Of a stretch of DNA of 36,030 bases, positions 24,418 to 32,846 are shown in pieces. The notes under the pieces are model-generated. The model did no database searches. It was given only the letters and a program-made list of their open reading frames with translations, and was not told the origin of the DNA. How positions within the stretch are numbered: the stretch's first letter is position 1; every line of letters starts with the position of its first letter. Both the position numbers and the translations under genes were made by a program. Origin of the DNA: Streptomyces flaveus (GTDB lineage: Bacteria; Actinomycetota; Actinomycetes; Streptomycetales; Streptomycetaceae); the NCBI RefSeq assembly GCF_014647675.1, contig NZ_BMPQ01000010.1, positions 62,953 to 98,982 of the forward strand, in the 5' to 3' direction.

Positions 24418-25971
24418 TCACTGGCTGGTCTGCGGGCTGTAGGGCGTGAGGAGCTGGTCGACGGGTGCGTAGTCGTCGGTGAGCAGTTGGGCGTCGCCGA
24501 TCCAGGAGGTGAGGTCGTCGCCGGTGGCGATCTTCCAGCCGGTCTGCCGGGCGTCCAGCGCTTCCTGGGTCGCGCGCAGGTCGACCGGCCGGTCGGAGGC
24601 GAGCACCACCAGGTTGCCGCCCAGGGGGGTGGCGGTCGGGTCGAGGCCGATGTCGGCGGGTTCGCCGACGAGGGCGACATGCTCGAAGATCTCGCTGAGA
24701 GTGGCTACTTCGGCACGTGCGAAGGCCATGCTCCCGTGGTCGATGAGGTTGGCTACGTACAGGCCGTCCTCGCCCAGCACCCGCCGTACGTCCCTCATCG
24801 CTTCCTCCGTGGTGAGGTGCCACGGCACGCTGACGCCCCCGAAGGCGTCGCCGACGACGAGGTCACGACTGTCGGTGTCCAGTCGCCGCAGGCCGAGCCT
24901 GCCGTCCTCGACGCGTACGTCGATACCGCCTCCGGATCTCAGGCCGAGTTGCTCGCGGTTGATGCGTACGACCCCGCCGTCGATCTCGGACACAAGGCTG
25001 CGCGTTCCGGGCCGCGTGGCCGCGAGGTAACGGGGAAAGGTGAGCCCGCCGCCGCCCACGTGGTGGGCGGCAAGTGGCTCACGTTCGGGAAAGGCGGAAT
25101 CGACCACCGACGCGATGGCGCGCACGTACTCGAACTCCAGGAAGGTCGGGTCGTCGACGTCGACGTAGGAGTGCCGCAAGCCGTCCAGGACGAGGGTGCG
25201 GCCGCCGTCCCGGTCGGGGTCTGCGACGACCCGTGCACAGTGGTACTTGGTCTCCGTGTCGCAGGCGCCGGGCGCGACCGTGGTGGCGAGGCCGCCCGCG
25301 ATGACCACGAGGGTGAGGGCAGGGGTGCCGGTCCACCCGCGCGTACGCCACTCGGCCAGCGCCCCGCCGAGCACCAGCAGCGTTCCGAGGCCGATCAGTA
25401 TGCCGCTGACCGGCAGCCGCGACACGAGGACGAAGCCGGTGAGGACAGTACCGACGATGGCGCCGACGGTGCCGACACCGGACAGTCGGCCGACCACCGT
25501 TCCGGTCTCGGCGAGGCTGGTCAGACGCAACTTGGTCACGATCGGCGTCACCGCGGAGAGCAGCGCGCCCGGCACGAGGATGGTCCCCGCCGCGATCAAC
25601 AAGAGCAGCGGCGCCGCCCACTCCGCGGTGGTACGCAGCACGGCGGGGGTGAGCGCCACGACCGCTCCCGACACCCCGAGCGAGGGGCCTATGAGCCGGC
25701 GTGGATCGACCTGGTCGGCCATACGCCCACCCAGCCAGGAGCCGAGAGCGATCGCGGTGAGAGCGATGCCGATCACCATGGTGCTGGTCTCGAGGGTGAG
25801 GCCGAGATAGGGAGCCAGCAGCCGCAGAGCGACGATCTCGACCACCAGGACCGCGGCCGAGGACCCGAACACGAGCACGGCAGCGGCACGGGGACTCAGG
25901 CCGTGGTTGCCAGGCGTGCCCTCACTCTCGGCGACAGGTGTGGAAGACGATGATCCGGTCACGGGCGCCAT
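24418..25971 (-). CDS. membrane-bound spermidine synthase-like protein
   Basis: A 517-residue fused protein: about seven membrane segments (residues 25-245, with LGSWLGGRMADQVDPRRL between helices like an MFS motif A loop), then a cytoplasmic spermidine-synthase-like methyltransferase fold (about 255-510). That domain has GGGGLTFPRYL for SAM or decarboxylated SAM binding, SEIDGGVV for the acidic ribose contact, and DLVVGDAFGGVSVPWHLTT for the active-site Asp region. NCBI-style naming is fused MFS/spermidine synthase. Whether it makes polyamines is not established; many lack the full putrescine site. Start at ATG 25971 (another ATG at 25989); neither has a good ribosome site. Convergent with the sigma gene and downstream of the secreted GH32 gene on the same strand. 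Confidence 0.85.
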   Translation of the reverse strand: MAPVTGSSSSTPVAESEGTPGNHGLSPRAAAVLVFGSSAAVLVVEIVALRLLAPYLGLTLETSTMVIGIALTAIALGSWLGGRMADQVDPRRLIGPSLGVSGAVVALTPAVLRTTAEWAAPLLLLIAAGTILVPGALLSAVTPIVTKLRLTSLAETGTVVGRLSGVGTVGAIVGTVLTGFVLVSRLPVSGILIGLGTLLVLGGALAEWRTRGWTGTPALTLVVIAGGLATTVAPGACDTETKYHCARVVADPDRDGGRTLVLDGLRHSYVDVDDPTFLEFEYVRAIASVVDSAFPEREPLAAHHVGGGGLTFPRYLAATRPGTRSLVSEIDGGVVRINREQLGLRSGGGIDVRVEDGRLGLRRLDTDSRDLVVGDAFGGVSVPWHLTTEEAMRDVRRVLGEDGLYVANLIDHGSMAFARAEVATLSEIFEHVALVGEPADIGLDPTATPLGGNLVVLASDRPVDLRATQEALDARQTGWKIATGDDLTSWIGDAQLLTDDYAPVDQLLTPYSPQTSQ

Positions 25972-26119
25972 CCTCGCATGCGGCCTCATCGACCGAACAG
26001 CACGGCGAAAATCCTCATCCCTCCATCTGCCTGGGTGAGTTACCGCCCAGCACGTCCGCCCATGAGTGTGGGTACGGCCCGGCATCGAGCGGCGCGTCGT
26101 CCTGCTGTGGCGGCAGGTG

Positions 26120-29089
26120 TCACTGCCGGCGGACGGGAACGTTGACGTCGTCGATGTTGATGTGGCCCCAGCCGCCCGTCGCCCGGTCGACAACCTCGAC
26201 GTAGATCCGCTCGCCGATGTGGGCGGACAGATCGAAGACCACCCGGCGGTACTGCTCGACAGCGCGGCCGATGGCCTTGGCCAGCACCTTGCCGTCGCGG
26301 GCGCGGACGACGGCCGCGTAGAGCCGGTCGGGGTCGTTGCCGCCGGACACGAGCAGATCGACCACGCCGTCTCCGCCGAGGGTGACGGTGGCTGAGCGGA
26401 GCACCCCGGTGGCGTCGTCGCCGCCCGCGTCCGGGTTGAAGCCCCACAGGTGGTGGCCGGTCGCGTCGTCCTGCGTCTCGGCCTGGTAGAAGGGGCCGCC
26501 CCAGCCCCAGTCGGGACGGGTGGTCACGTTGGCGTCGCTGAAGGTCGTGCCCGAGACCACGGTCCAGCCGGTGAGGTCCCCGGTGGCGAAGTCGTGGTTG
26601 GGGAGGGCGTCGACGTCCGTCGGGCGGGGCGGATCGTATGCGGCCGGGGCGACGGGGGCGTCGTAGGCGCCGTTCATCCGCCAGACGTCCAGCTCGAGGA
26701 CGCGGGCGGCGCCTCCCTCGGCGGTCAGCCGCAGGCCGGTGGCGTCTTCCCTGGTCGGATAGACGCGGCTGGTGAGGGTGTTGGTCCCGTTGACGTACGC
26801 CTCCAGCATCGAGCGGTCGAGCAGGACCCGCAGTCGCAGTCGCCCGCCGTCCAGTTCGACGGTGCCTCCGTGCACACCCTTGCGTACGTCCGGGTCGAGG
26901 CTGGAGTGGCCCCGGTCGATGGAGAAACGTCGCTCGGTCGTGTCGTAGGAGAGCAGTGTCTGCTCGCTGTCGTCGGCGGTCGCGCGGACGGCCAGGGTGA
27001 TGGTCGTGGCGTCGCGCGGCTCGATGACGGCCTCGATGTCCAGCATGTCGCCGGAGATGTCGGTGAGCCTGCGGTTCGCTTCCTTCACCGAGGTCTGGCG
27101 GATCCTGGCAAGTCGCCTGCCCCGCAGGCCGGTTGCCTCGGTGATCGGTTCGACGCCGAGGGTGCCGTCCTGGCGCAGCCAGACGCTGACGGGCATTCCG
27201 GCGTTGTGCGCCCAGCCGGACTGGGCGTGCTGCTGTTCGCTGCGGCGGTCCTGGGTGATGCTGAAGAGCACGGACCGGCCGTCGGGGGTGACGAAGCCGG
27301 ACGGGCCGGTGAAGTGCTCGCCGAAGTCGAACTCGCGGGGCTTCTCGTGGTCGGGCACGAAGCGGTACTCGCGTTTGTCGAAGGTGCCGATCCAGTAGTA
27401 CGTGTGCTTGACGGCGTCCGGGTTGAACGCCTCCCACCAGGGGCTGACCAGCAGGATGTGCTTGCCGGTGCGTGCACCGCGAGGGCCGGGGAGCGGGAGG
27501 AGGACCGGCAGTTCCCATACCTCTCCGGGCCCGGGTTGTGTGGCGAGGTCGTTCCAGTGCAGCGGGCCCCGGTACTTCCACGGTCCTTCGGGCCTGCGTG
27601 CGGTGTAGACGAGCGCGGTCCCGCCGTGCTTCTTGGTGACCCGCGTGCCCTCGTAGTCGACGATGCCGCTGCCGACCAGCTGGTACCAGACGCCGTCCTC
27701 CTCCCATACGAACGGATCGCGGAAGTTCTCCGCCCACGCGGTGCCGGGTCCTGCCGGGAGACCTGCCGGTGCTTCGGTGACCGGCTCGGACTTCATCGTC
27801 CAGGTGGGCAGGTCCGTGTCACCCCCGGTCGGATACGTGGACACGGCGAGCCCGGTGCGCTGGCGGTAGGGCAGCCGGTCGTCGCCGCCGGTGAAGAACA
27901 GCACCGGGCCCCGGTCGCCGTCGACGTATGCCGAGCCCGACCAGATCCCGTCCGGTCCGGGCGAGTCCGCGGCGGGCGCGAGGGCGATGGGGAGGTCCCG
28001 CCAGTGCACCATGTCGGTGCTGACCGCGTGGCCCCAGTGGATCTGGCCCCAGTACGGGCCGAAGGGGTCGTGCTGGTAGAAGATGTGGTACTTGCCCTTG
28101 AAGTACACGGGCGCGTGCGGCTCGTTCATCCAGTGCCCGGGCGGCAGCATGTGGAACTGAGGGCGGTGCCGGTCGCCGTCGAAACGGCTCCGGTGCGGGG
28201 TCAGGTCGGGCCGGGGTACGCGACGGCCGGGAAGCGCCGCGAGGCGATCGCCATGCTCCTGCTGCGCCGTCGGATCGTCCAGGGTGCCCGGGCGGATCAC
28301 GAGACTGTCCATCAGGCCCATGTACATGTTGGCGTGGAACTCGCCGTTCAGCAGCGTGGGCCGGTTGTGACGCCCGATCAGAAGAGGCTCGTCGGAGGCC
28401 AGTTGGGGGGCCTTGTCCGGGGTGGCGGCGGTGCCGATCAGTCGACCGTCGCGGTACAGGCGCAGTTGCCGGGCGGCCGGGTCGTAGGTGGCCGCGACGT
28501 GGGTCCACCTGCCCTTGGCGGCCGGCTGGTCCGGGGCTCCCTTGACCTCGACCAGGTCGGTGCCGAAGCCGAGTTGGAAGACGAGCTGCCCGAAGCGGCG
28601 CAGACCGAGCAGGAATCCGGTCTTCGCGTCCGGGTCGTGCTGGTTGACCAGAGCCTGGGGCTTGCCGTCGATGCCGTGCTCGTACGCGTAGGGGGCGATC
28701 CACACGTCGACGGTGAGGCCGTCGGCGGGGTCGAGCTTGCCGGGGCCGGAGGCGGTGACGACGGTGGAGTATCCGTCGAAGTACAGGGCACGGCCGCGCA
28801 CTCCGCGGCGCCGTACGGGATCGCTGTCGGGCTTGAAGCGGGCGTCGTCGAAGACGTAGCCGACGGGGTCGGCGGTGCCGGACACCGCCTCGCGGGTGAC
28901 CGTACCGGCGCGCTCGTCGAAGTCCCAGCGGGCGGTGGGGCTTTGAGGGCCGCGCCGTTCCCGGGCGGCGGCCGGAGCGGGAGCGAACGAGAAAGGGACG
29001 ATCGCACCGCCGACGGCGGCGGACACCACACTGAGGGCTGTCCTTCTCCTCATGGCTGGCTCCATGGCCGGTTCCATAGCGGGCTCCAT
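26120..29089 (-). CDS. secreted GH32 fructan hydrolase with LamG domain
   Basis: A 989-residue exported glycoside hydrolase family 32 protein, probably an extracellular levanase or inulinase. After start codons in MEPAMEPAMEPAM, a signal peptide MRRRTALSVVSAAVGG (twin-Arg, possible Tat) is followed by a LamG/concanavalin-like domain (about 30-270), the five-bladed GH32 propeller (about 310-640), the GH32 C-terminal beta-sandwich (about 650-830) and a carbohydrate-binding-like domain (about 840-989). Catalytic motifs: WMNEP (position of the nucleophile is Glu 323, normally Asp), FRDP (Asp 458) and VWELP (acid/base Glu 526, normally in WEC). ATG 29089 has AGGAG 7 bases upstream. Divergent from the LacI gene; operator-like sites lie between them. 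Confidence 0.9.
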   Translation of the reverse strand: MEPAMEPAMEPAMRRRTALSVVSAAVGGAIVPFSFAPAPAAARERRGPQSPTARWDFDERAGTVTREAVSGTADPVGYVFDDARFKPDSDPVRRRGVRGRALYFDGYSTVVTASGPGKLDPADGLTVDVWIAPYAYEHGIDGKPQALVNQHDPDAKTGFLLGLRRFGQLVFQLGFGTDLVEVKGAPDQPAAKGRWTHVAATYDPAARQLRLYRDGRLIGTAATPDKAPQLASDEPLLIGRHNRPTLLNGEFHANMYMGLMDSLVIRPGTLDDPTAQQEHGDRLAALPGRRVPRPDLTPHRSRFDGDRHRPQFHMLPPGHWMNEPHAPVYFKGKYHIFYQHDPFGPYWGQIHWGHAVSTDMVHWRDLPIALAPAADSPGPDGIWSGSAYVDGDRGPVLFFTGGDDRLPYRQRTGLAVSTYPTGGDTDLPTWTMKSEPVTEAPAGLPAGPGTAWAENFRDPFVWEEDGVWYQLVGSGIVDYEGTRVTKKHGGTALVYTARRPEGPWKYRGPLHWNDLATQPGPGEVWELPVLLPLPGPRGARTGKHILLVSPWWEAFNPDAVKHTYYWIGTFDKREYRFVPDHEKPREFDFGEHFTGPSGFVTPDGRSVLFSITQDRRSEQQHAQSGWAHNAGMPVSVWLRQDGTLGVEPITEATGLRGRRLARIRQTSVKEANRRLTDISGDMLDIEAVIEPRDATTITLAVRATADDSEQTLLSYDTTERRFSIDRGHSSLDPDVRKGVHGGTVELDGGRLRLRVLLDRSMLEAYVNGTNTLTSRVYPTREDATGLRLTAEGGAARVLELDVWRMNGAYDAPVAPAAYDPPRPTDVDALPNHDFATGDLTGWTVVSGTTFSDANVTTRPDWGWGGPFYQAETQDDATGHHLWGFNPDAGGDDATGVLRSATVTLGGDGVVDLLVSGGNDPDRLYAAVVRARDGKVLAKAIGRAVEQYRRVVFDLSAHIGERIYVEVVDRATGGWGHINIDDVNVPVRRQ

Positions 29090-29129
29090 GGCTGACTCCT
29101 GGGGTGGCGCGGCAGGCTGACGCCATGCC

Positions 29130-29139
29130 AAATCGGTTT
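29130..29139. promoter_or_regulatory. LacI-type operator candidate 1, next to GH32 start
   Basis: AAATCGGTTT, a near-palindrome centred on CG (8 of 10 positions symmetric), extended to CAAATCGGTTTAACGG. It lies 41 bases upstream of the GH32 ATG. The CG-centred A/T-flanked form is the classic LacI/GalR operator shape. The reverse strand contains ACCGATTT, shared with the other two sites in this gap. Confidence 0.55.
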
Positions 29140-29195
29140 AACGGATGGCTCGGCATCGTTCGCGTGCCGCGACAGCTAAAGCAAGAGCTAACGCG

Positions 29196-29207
29196 CACCG
29201 ATTTACC
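29196..29207. promoter_or_regulatory. operator-like half site in divergent promoter region
   Basis: CACCGATTTACC repeats the CCGATTTA core found at 29130 (reverse strand) and 29321, midway between the divergent genes. Its left half is poorly palindromic. Just upstream, AGCTAA occurs twice (29174 and 29186), 12 bases apart. A weak extra binding site is possible. Confidence 0.3.
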
Positions 29208-29320
29208 CAGGCGTTACCAAAGGAACGTACAAAACGGCCTATAGCGCCCCTGTTTTCCATTCGAGATGTCCGAGGTGTTGACACCGGTCGAGGAGCGCAG
29301 CACTCTCATCGCAACTTGCT

Positions 29321-29330
29321 AATCCGATTT
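29321..29330. promoter_or_regulatory. LacI-type operator candidate 2, next to LacI start
   Basis: AATCCGATTT within GCTAATCCGATTTAAC, CG-centred, 20 bases upstream of the LacI gene's ATG. It shares CCGATTTAA with site 1 read on the opposite strand (TTAAACCGATTT). The position fits autoregulation. Confidence 0.5.
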
Positions 29331-29350
29331 AACAACGGAGCTGACCGCTG

Positions 29351-30385
29351 ATGCCCGAGCGCCGCGTAACCATGGCCGACGTCGCCCGCAAAGCGGGCGT
29401 CTCGCCGACGACCGCGTCGTTCGCCCTCTCCGGCCGTACCGACATGCGCATCTCCGACGCCTCCCGTGAACGCGTGCTGGTGGCCGCCCGTGAGCTGGGC
29501 TACCGCCCCAACGTCACCGCACGCAGCCTGCGGACGAAGTCGACGCAGACCATCGGGCTCGTGTCGGACCGGATCACCACGACACCGTTCGCGGGCGATG
29601 TGATCCGCGGTGCGCTGGAGGCCGCCCGGGAGCGGGACCACCTGCTGTTCATCACGGAGGCCGGCGGCGACCGCGAGGCCGAGTCGTCGCTGGTCCACGC
29701 GCTGCTGGACCGCCAGGTCGACGCAGTGATCTACGCGTCGATGTTCACCCGGTACATCACTCCGCCCAAGGAGCTGTACGGGCGCCGGGTGGTCCTGCTG
29801 AACTGCCTGGCCCCCGGTTTCGACGCGCCGTCCGCCGTCCCGGACGAGATCGAGGCCGGCCGGGACGCGGCCCGCGCGCTGCTCGCGGCCGGTCACACCG
29901 AGGGCATCTGGTCGATCGGCGGTCACCAGGCCGTTCCGGCCACGCCCGAGGGGATCATCGCCGGCAACGAGCGCATGCGCGGCCTTGAGGAGGTCCTGCG
30001 GGCGGGCGGGGCCCGCCTGGACGGTGTCGTCGAGTGCGACTGGGACACGCGGGACGGCCACCGCGAGGTCACCGCGCTGCTCGCGGCGGGGCATCGCCCT
30101 CGGGCGCTGGTGTGCATGACCGACCGGGTCTCCCTCGGTGCCTACCAGGCGCTCGGCGAGGCAGGCCTGTCGGTACCCGGCGATGTGTCGGTGGTCTCCT
30201 TCGACGACCAGGACATCGCGTCCGTACTGCGTCCGGCGCTCACCACCCTGAAGCTGCCGCACTACCAACTCGGCCGCCTCGCCGTGGAGTTGATCCTCGG
30301 CGAAGGGCCGCTCGAAGCAGTCGTACACCGTGTGCCCATGCCGCTGCAGGATCGTGCCTCCATCGGCACGCCCGCAGAGGGCTGA
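29351..30385 (+). CDS. LacI-family regulator of the fructan locus
   Basis: A 344-residue LacI/GalR repressor. The N-terminal HTH with hinge helix is textbook: TMADVARKAGVSPTTASFALSG then RELGYRPNVTARSLRTKST. The periplasmic-binding-like effector domain (about 60-335) follows, with SVVSFDDQDIASVLRPALTTLKLP near 280-305, the conserved C-terminal region. ATG 29351 has GGAG about 10 bases upstream; a second in-frame Met (TMADV) is at codon 8. It sits between the divergent secreted GH32 gene and the transport genes and probably senses a fructose-containing sugar or derivative, repressing both sides. Its 3' end is closed by a strong terminator, so the transport operon needs its own promoter. Confidence 0.93.
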   Translation: MPERRVTMADVARKAGVSPTTASFALSGRTDMRISDASRERVLVAARELGYRPNVTARSLRTKSTQTIGLVSDRITTTPFAGDVIRGALEAARERDHLLFITEAGGDREAESSLVHALLDRQVDAVIYASMFTRYITPPKELYGRRVVLLNCLAPGFDAPSAVPDEIEAGRDAARALLAAGHTEGIWSIGGHQAVPATPEGIIAGNERMRGLEEVLRAGGARLDGVVECDWDTRDGHREVTALLAAGHRPRALVCMTDRVSLGAYQALGEAGLSVPGDVSVVSFDDQDIASVLRPALTTLKLPHYQLGRLAVELILGEGPLEAVVHRVPMPLQDRASIGTPAEG

Positions 30386-30406
30386 CGCCAGGCACCCGAA
30401 AACGGC

Positions 30407-30447
30407 TCGTCCCGCCGCCCGGACCGAAACCCCGGGCGGCGGGACGA
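30407..30447 (+). terminator. perfect 16-bp hairpin terminator after LacI gene
   Basis: TCGTCCCGCCGCCCGG pairs perfectly with CCGGGCGGCGGGACGA across a 9-base loop. The stem begins 22 bases after the LacI stop and should isolate it from the downstream transport operon. Confidence 0.8.
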
Positions 30448-30459
30448 CCACCAAGAACA

Positions 30460-30480
30460 GCGACCGTCGCAACCGGTCGC
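30460..30480 (+). promoter_or_regulatory. inverted repeat upstream of binding-protein gene
   Basis: GCGACCG / CGGTCGC, a perfect 7-bp inverted repeat with a 7-base centre, 47 bases upstream of the binding-protein GTG. It could be a regulator site or leader hairpin in the promoter zone of the transport operon. It does not share the CCGATTTA core of the divergent sites. Confidence 0.35.
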
Positions 30481-30526
30481 CCAGGCGGGTCCGGCAAGAC
30501 CCGTCTCAGTGAGATGGAGGAACCCA

Positions 30527-31831
30527 GTGGTGTGGAGAACAAGGCCCCTCGCAGTCGCGAGTGTAGCCGTCGCGGCGGCTACCGCGCTGGTCGCCGGATG
30601 CGCGACCGGGAGCGGCGGCAGTTCGTCCGGAGCCAGCGGCAACACGCTGACCCTGTGGACGCACAACGCCGGCAACTCGGCCGAGCTCGACGTCGTCAAA
30701 AGGATCATCAAGGACTTCAACGGCTCGCAGAGCAAGTACGAGGTCAAGCTCCAGGCGTTCCCGCAGAGCGACTACAACAACTCCGTCGTGGCCGCCGCCT
30801 CGGCCCGCAAGCTGCCCTGTCTGCTCGACGTGGACGGCCCCAACGTGCCGAACTGGGCCTGGGGCGGCTATCTGGACCCGATCGACGTCTCCGGCAGCGA
30901 GGTACCGCTGTCCGACCAACTGCCCAGCACCGTCAGCCGCTACAAGGACAAGGTCTACGCGTTCGGCTTCTACGACGTCGCGCTCAGCTTCTTCGCCCGT
31001 AAGTCGGTGCTGAACGAGTACGACATCCGCATCCCGACCATCGACAAGCCCTGGACGAAGGCGGAGTTCGACTCCGCGCTGGCCAAGCTGAAGAAGAGCG
31101 GGAAGTTCCAGTACCCGCTGGAGATGGGCACCGGCGGCAGCGGCGAGTGGTGGCCGTACGGGTACTCCCCGCAGCTGCAGAGCTTCGGCGGCGACCTGAT
31201 CGACCGCGACGGCTACAAGACCGCCTCCGGCACCCTCGACGGCAAGAGCTCCGTGGAGTGGGCCACCTGGTTCCGCTCGCTGGTGACCAAGGGCTACATG
31301 TCGAAGAAGTCCGGAGCCGACCCCAACAAGGACTTCCTGGCCGGCAAGAGCGCCATCCAGTGGGACGGCAGCTGGAACGCGGCCAAGAACACCGAGAAGT
31401 TCGGCGACGACCTGGCGGTCATCCCGCCGGTCGACTTCGGCAACGGTCCCAAGATCGGCGGCGCCTCCTGGCAGTGGGGCATGAGCTCCACCTGCTCCAA
31501 CAAGGCCGGTGCGCAGGAGTGGCTGAAGTTCTCCCGCCAGACCAAGTACTTCGTCGACTACGCCAAGGCCACCAGCACCATCCCGGCCACCGACGCCGCC
31601 GCGAAGCAGGTCGACGGCTACCAGCCGGGCGGGGAGCTCAACGTGTTCGTCCAGTTCGCGCGCAAGTTCGCGGAGGTGCGCCCGGTCACCCCGGCCTACC
31701 CGTACATCTCCACCGAGTTCCAGAAGGCGGCCCAGGACATCCTGGCCGGGGCCGACCCCAAGGACTCGCTCGGCCAGGCCGCGAAGGACATCGACAACAA
31801 CCTCAAGACGAACAACAACTACGCCGGCTGA
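30527..31831 (+). CDS. sugar ABC transporter substrate-binding lipoprotein
   Basis: A 434-residue extracellular solute-binding protein (family 1, MalE-like) tethered to the membrane by lipid. Signal peptide with lipobox LVAGC (Cys 25), then a Gly/Ser linker. The mature part has the two-lobe pattern (TLWTHNAGNSAELDVVKRIIKDFN near the start, SAIQWDGSWNAAKNTEKFGDDLAVIPP near 285, FSRQTKYFVDYAKATSTIPAT later). The GTG at 30527 is favoured because GGAGG lies 6 bases upstream; an in-frame GTG at 30509 precedes that site. First gene of an operon with two permeases and an intracellular GH32, so its ligand is probably a fructo-oligosaccharide or similar (inference). Confidence 0.93.
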   Translation: MVWRTRPLAVASVAVAAATALVAGCATGSGGSSSGASGNTLTLWTHNAGNSAELDVVKRIIKDFNGSQSKYEVKLQAFPQSDYNNSVVAAASARKLPCLLDVDGPNVPNWAWGGYLDPIDVSGSEVPLSDQLPSTVSRYKDKVYAFGFYDVALSFFARKSVLNEYDIRIPTIDKPWTKAEFDSALAKLKKSGKFQYPLEMGTGGSGEWWPYGYSPQLQSFGGDLIDRDGYKTASGTLDGKSSVEWATWFRSLVTKGYMSKKSGADPNKDFLAGKSAIQWDGSWNAAKNTEKFGDDLAVIPPVDFGNGPKIGGASWQWGMSSTCSNKAGAQEWLKFSRQTKYFVDYAKATSTIPATDAAAKQVDGYQPGGELNVFVQFARKFAEVRPVTPAYPYISTEFQKAAQDILAGADPKDSLGQAAKDIDNNLKTNNNYAG

Positions 31832-31837
31832 CCCGCC

Positions 31838-31892
31838 CCGGTCCGGTTCGGGCCCCCGACCGCGCCTCCCCGCGCCGCCCGAACCGGACCGG
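31838..31892 (+). promoter_or_regulatory. intercistronic 16-bp stem-loop
   Basis: CCGGTCCGGTTCGGGC and GCCCGAACCGGACCGG form a perfect 16-bp stem with a 23-base loop between the binding-protein stop (31831) and permease start (31910). Such structures in sugar ABC operons stabilise the 3' end of the binding-protein mRNA or partly terminate transcription, giving more binding protein than permease. Confidence 0.65.
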
Positions 31893-31909
31893 CTCCCCCT
31901 GGAGCTACC

Positions 31910-32845
31910 GTGACCACCATGATCGCAGCCCTCGCCCGGCTGCGTCCGGTCCGGCGAACCCGAACGACCAACGCCCGTCGCCGTGAGAGCCTCACCGCCC
32001 TCGGCATGGCCACCCCGGCCGTCGTGCTGCTGATCGTCTTCCTCGTCGTACCGGTCGCCCTCGCCTTCGCCCTGGCCTTCACCGACGCACGGCTCATCTC
32101 GCCCACCCCGGCCCGCTTCGTGGGCCTGCGCAACTTCACCCAGCTCTTCCAGGATCCGGTCTTCTTCAAGTCCCTGCGCAACACGGTGTATTTCGCCGTC
32201 GTCGTCGTCCCGCTCCAGGCCGGGCTCGCCCTGGTCCTCGCGCTGCTGGTCAACGCGAAGGTGCGCGGCGTCAACTTCTTCCGCACCGTCTACTTCCTGC
32301 CGGTCGTCACCTCGATGGTCGTCGTGTCCCTCCTGTGGACCTTCCTCTACCGGCAGGACGGCCTGGTCAACCGCGTCATCTCCGGGCTCACCCTCGGAGC
32401 CGTCGACGGCCCGGACTGGCTGGGCGACCCGGCCACCGCCATGCCCGCGATCATCCTGATGTCGGTGTGGCAGGGCGTCGGCTTCCACATGATCATCTGG
32501 CTGGCGGGCCTGCAGACCATCCCCGCCGAGCTGTACGAGGCCGCCGACCTGGACGGGGCCGGCCGCTGGGACCGCTTCCGCCACGTCACCTGGCCCGGAC
32601 TGCGCGCCACGCGCACGTTCGTGCTGGTCACCATCACCATCGCGGCGTTCAGCCTCTTCACCCAGATCCGGGTGATGACGCAAGGAGGCCCGCTCGACTC
32701 CACCACCACCGTCGTCCACCAGGCCGTGCACACCGGCTACGACCAGCAGCAGACCGCGTACGCGGCGGCCATCTCGCTCGTCTTCTTCGTACTCGTACTG
32801 ACCGTGTCTGGTGTCCAGCGTTTCCTGACCCGGGAGAAGGACTGA
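31910..32845 (+). CDS. sugar ABC transporter permease 1 (MalF-like)
   Basis: A 311-residue inner-membrane permease of the carbohydrate uptake-1 family. Six membrane segments after a basic N-terminus (about residues 30-55, 95-118, 128-150, 180-205, 230-255, 280-303). The EAA loop that docks the ATPase is seen as ELYEAADLDGAGRWDRFRHVTWP near 208-230. GTG 31910 follows GGAG in TGGAGCTACC. One base separates its stop from the next permease ATG, so the two are coupled. Confidence 0.93.
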   Translation: MTTMIAALARLRPVRRTRTTNARRRESLTALGMATPAVVLLIVFLVVPVALAFALAFTDARLISPTPARFVGLRNFTQLFQDPVFFKSLRNTVYFAVVVVPLQAGLALVLALLVNAKVRGVNFFRTVYFLPVVTSMVVVSLLWTFLYRQDGLVNRVISGLTLGAVDGPDWLGDPATAMPAIILMSVWQGVGFHMIIWLAGLQTIPAELYEAADLDGAGRWDRFRHVTWPGLRATRTFVLVTITIAAFSLFTQIRVMTQGGPLDSTTTVVHQAVHTGYDQQQTAYAAAISLVFFVLVLTVSGVQRFLTREKD

Positions 32846-32846
32846 C

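Noticed and set aside
26450..29095. 881-codon open frame antisense to the secreted GH32 gene.
   Set aside because: Shadow of a GC-rich gene; no domain, no start signals; the GH32 frame carries all the motifs.
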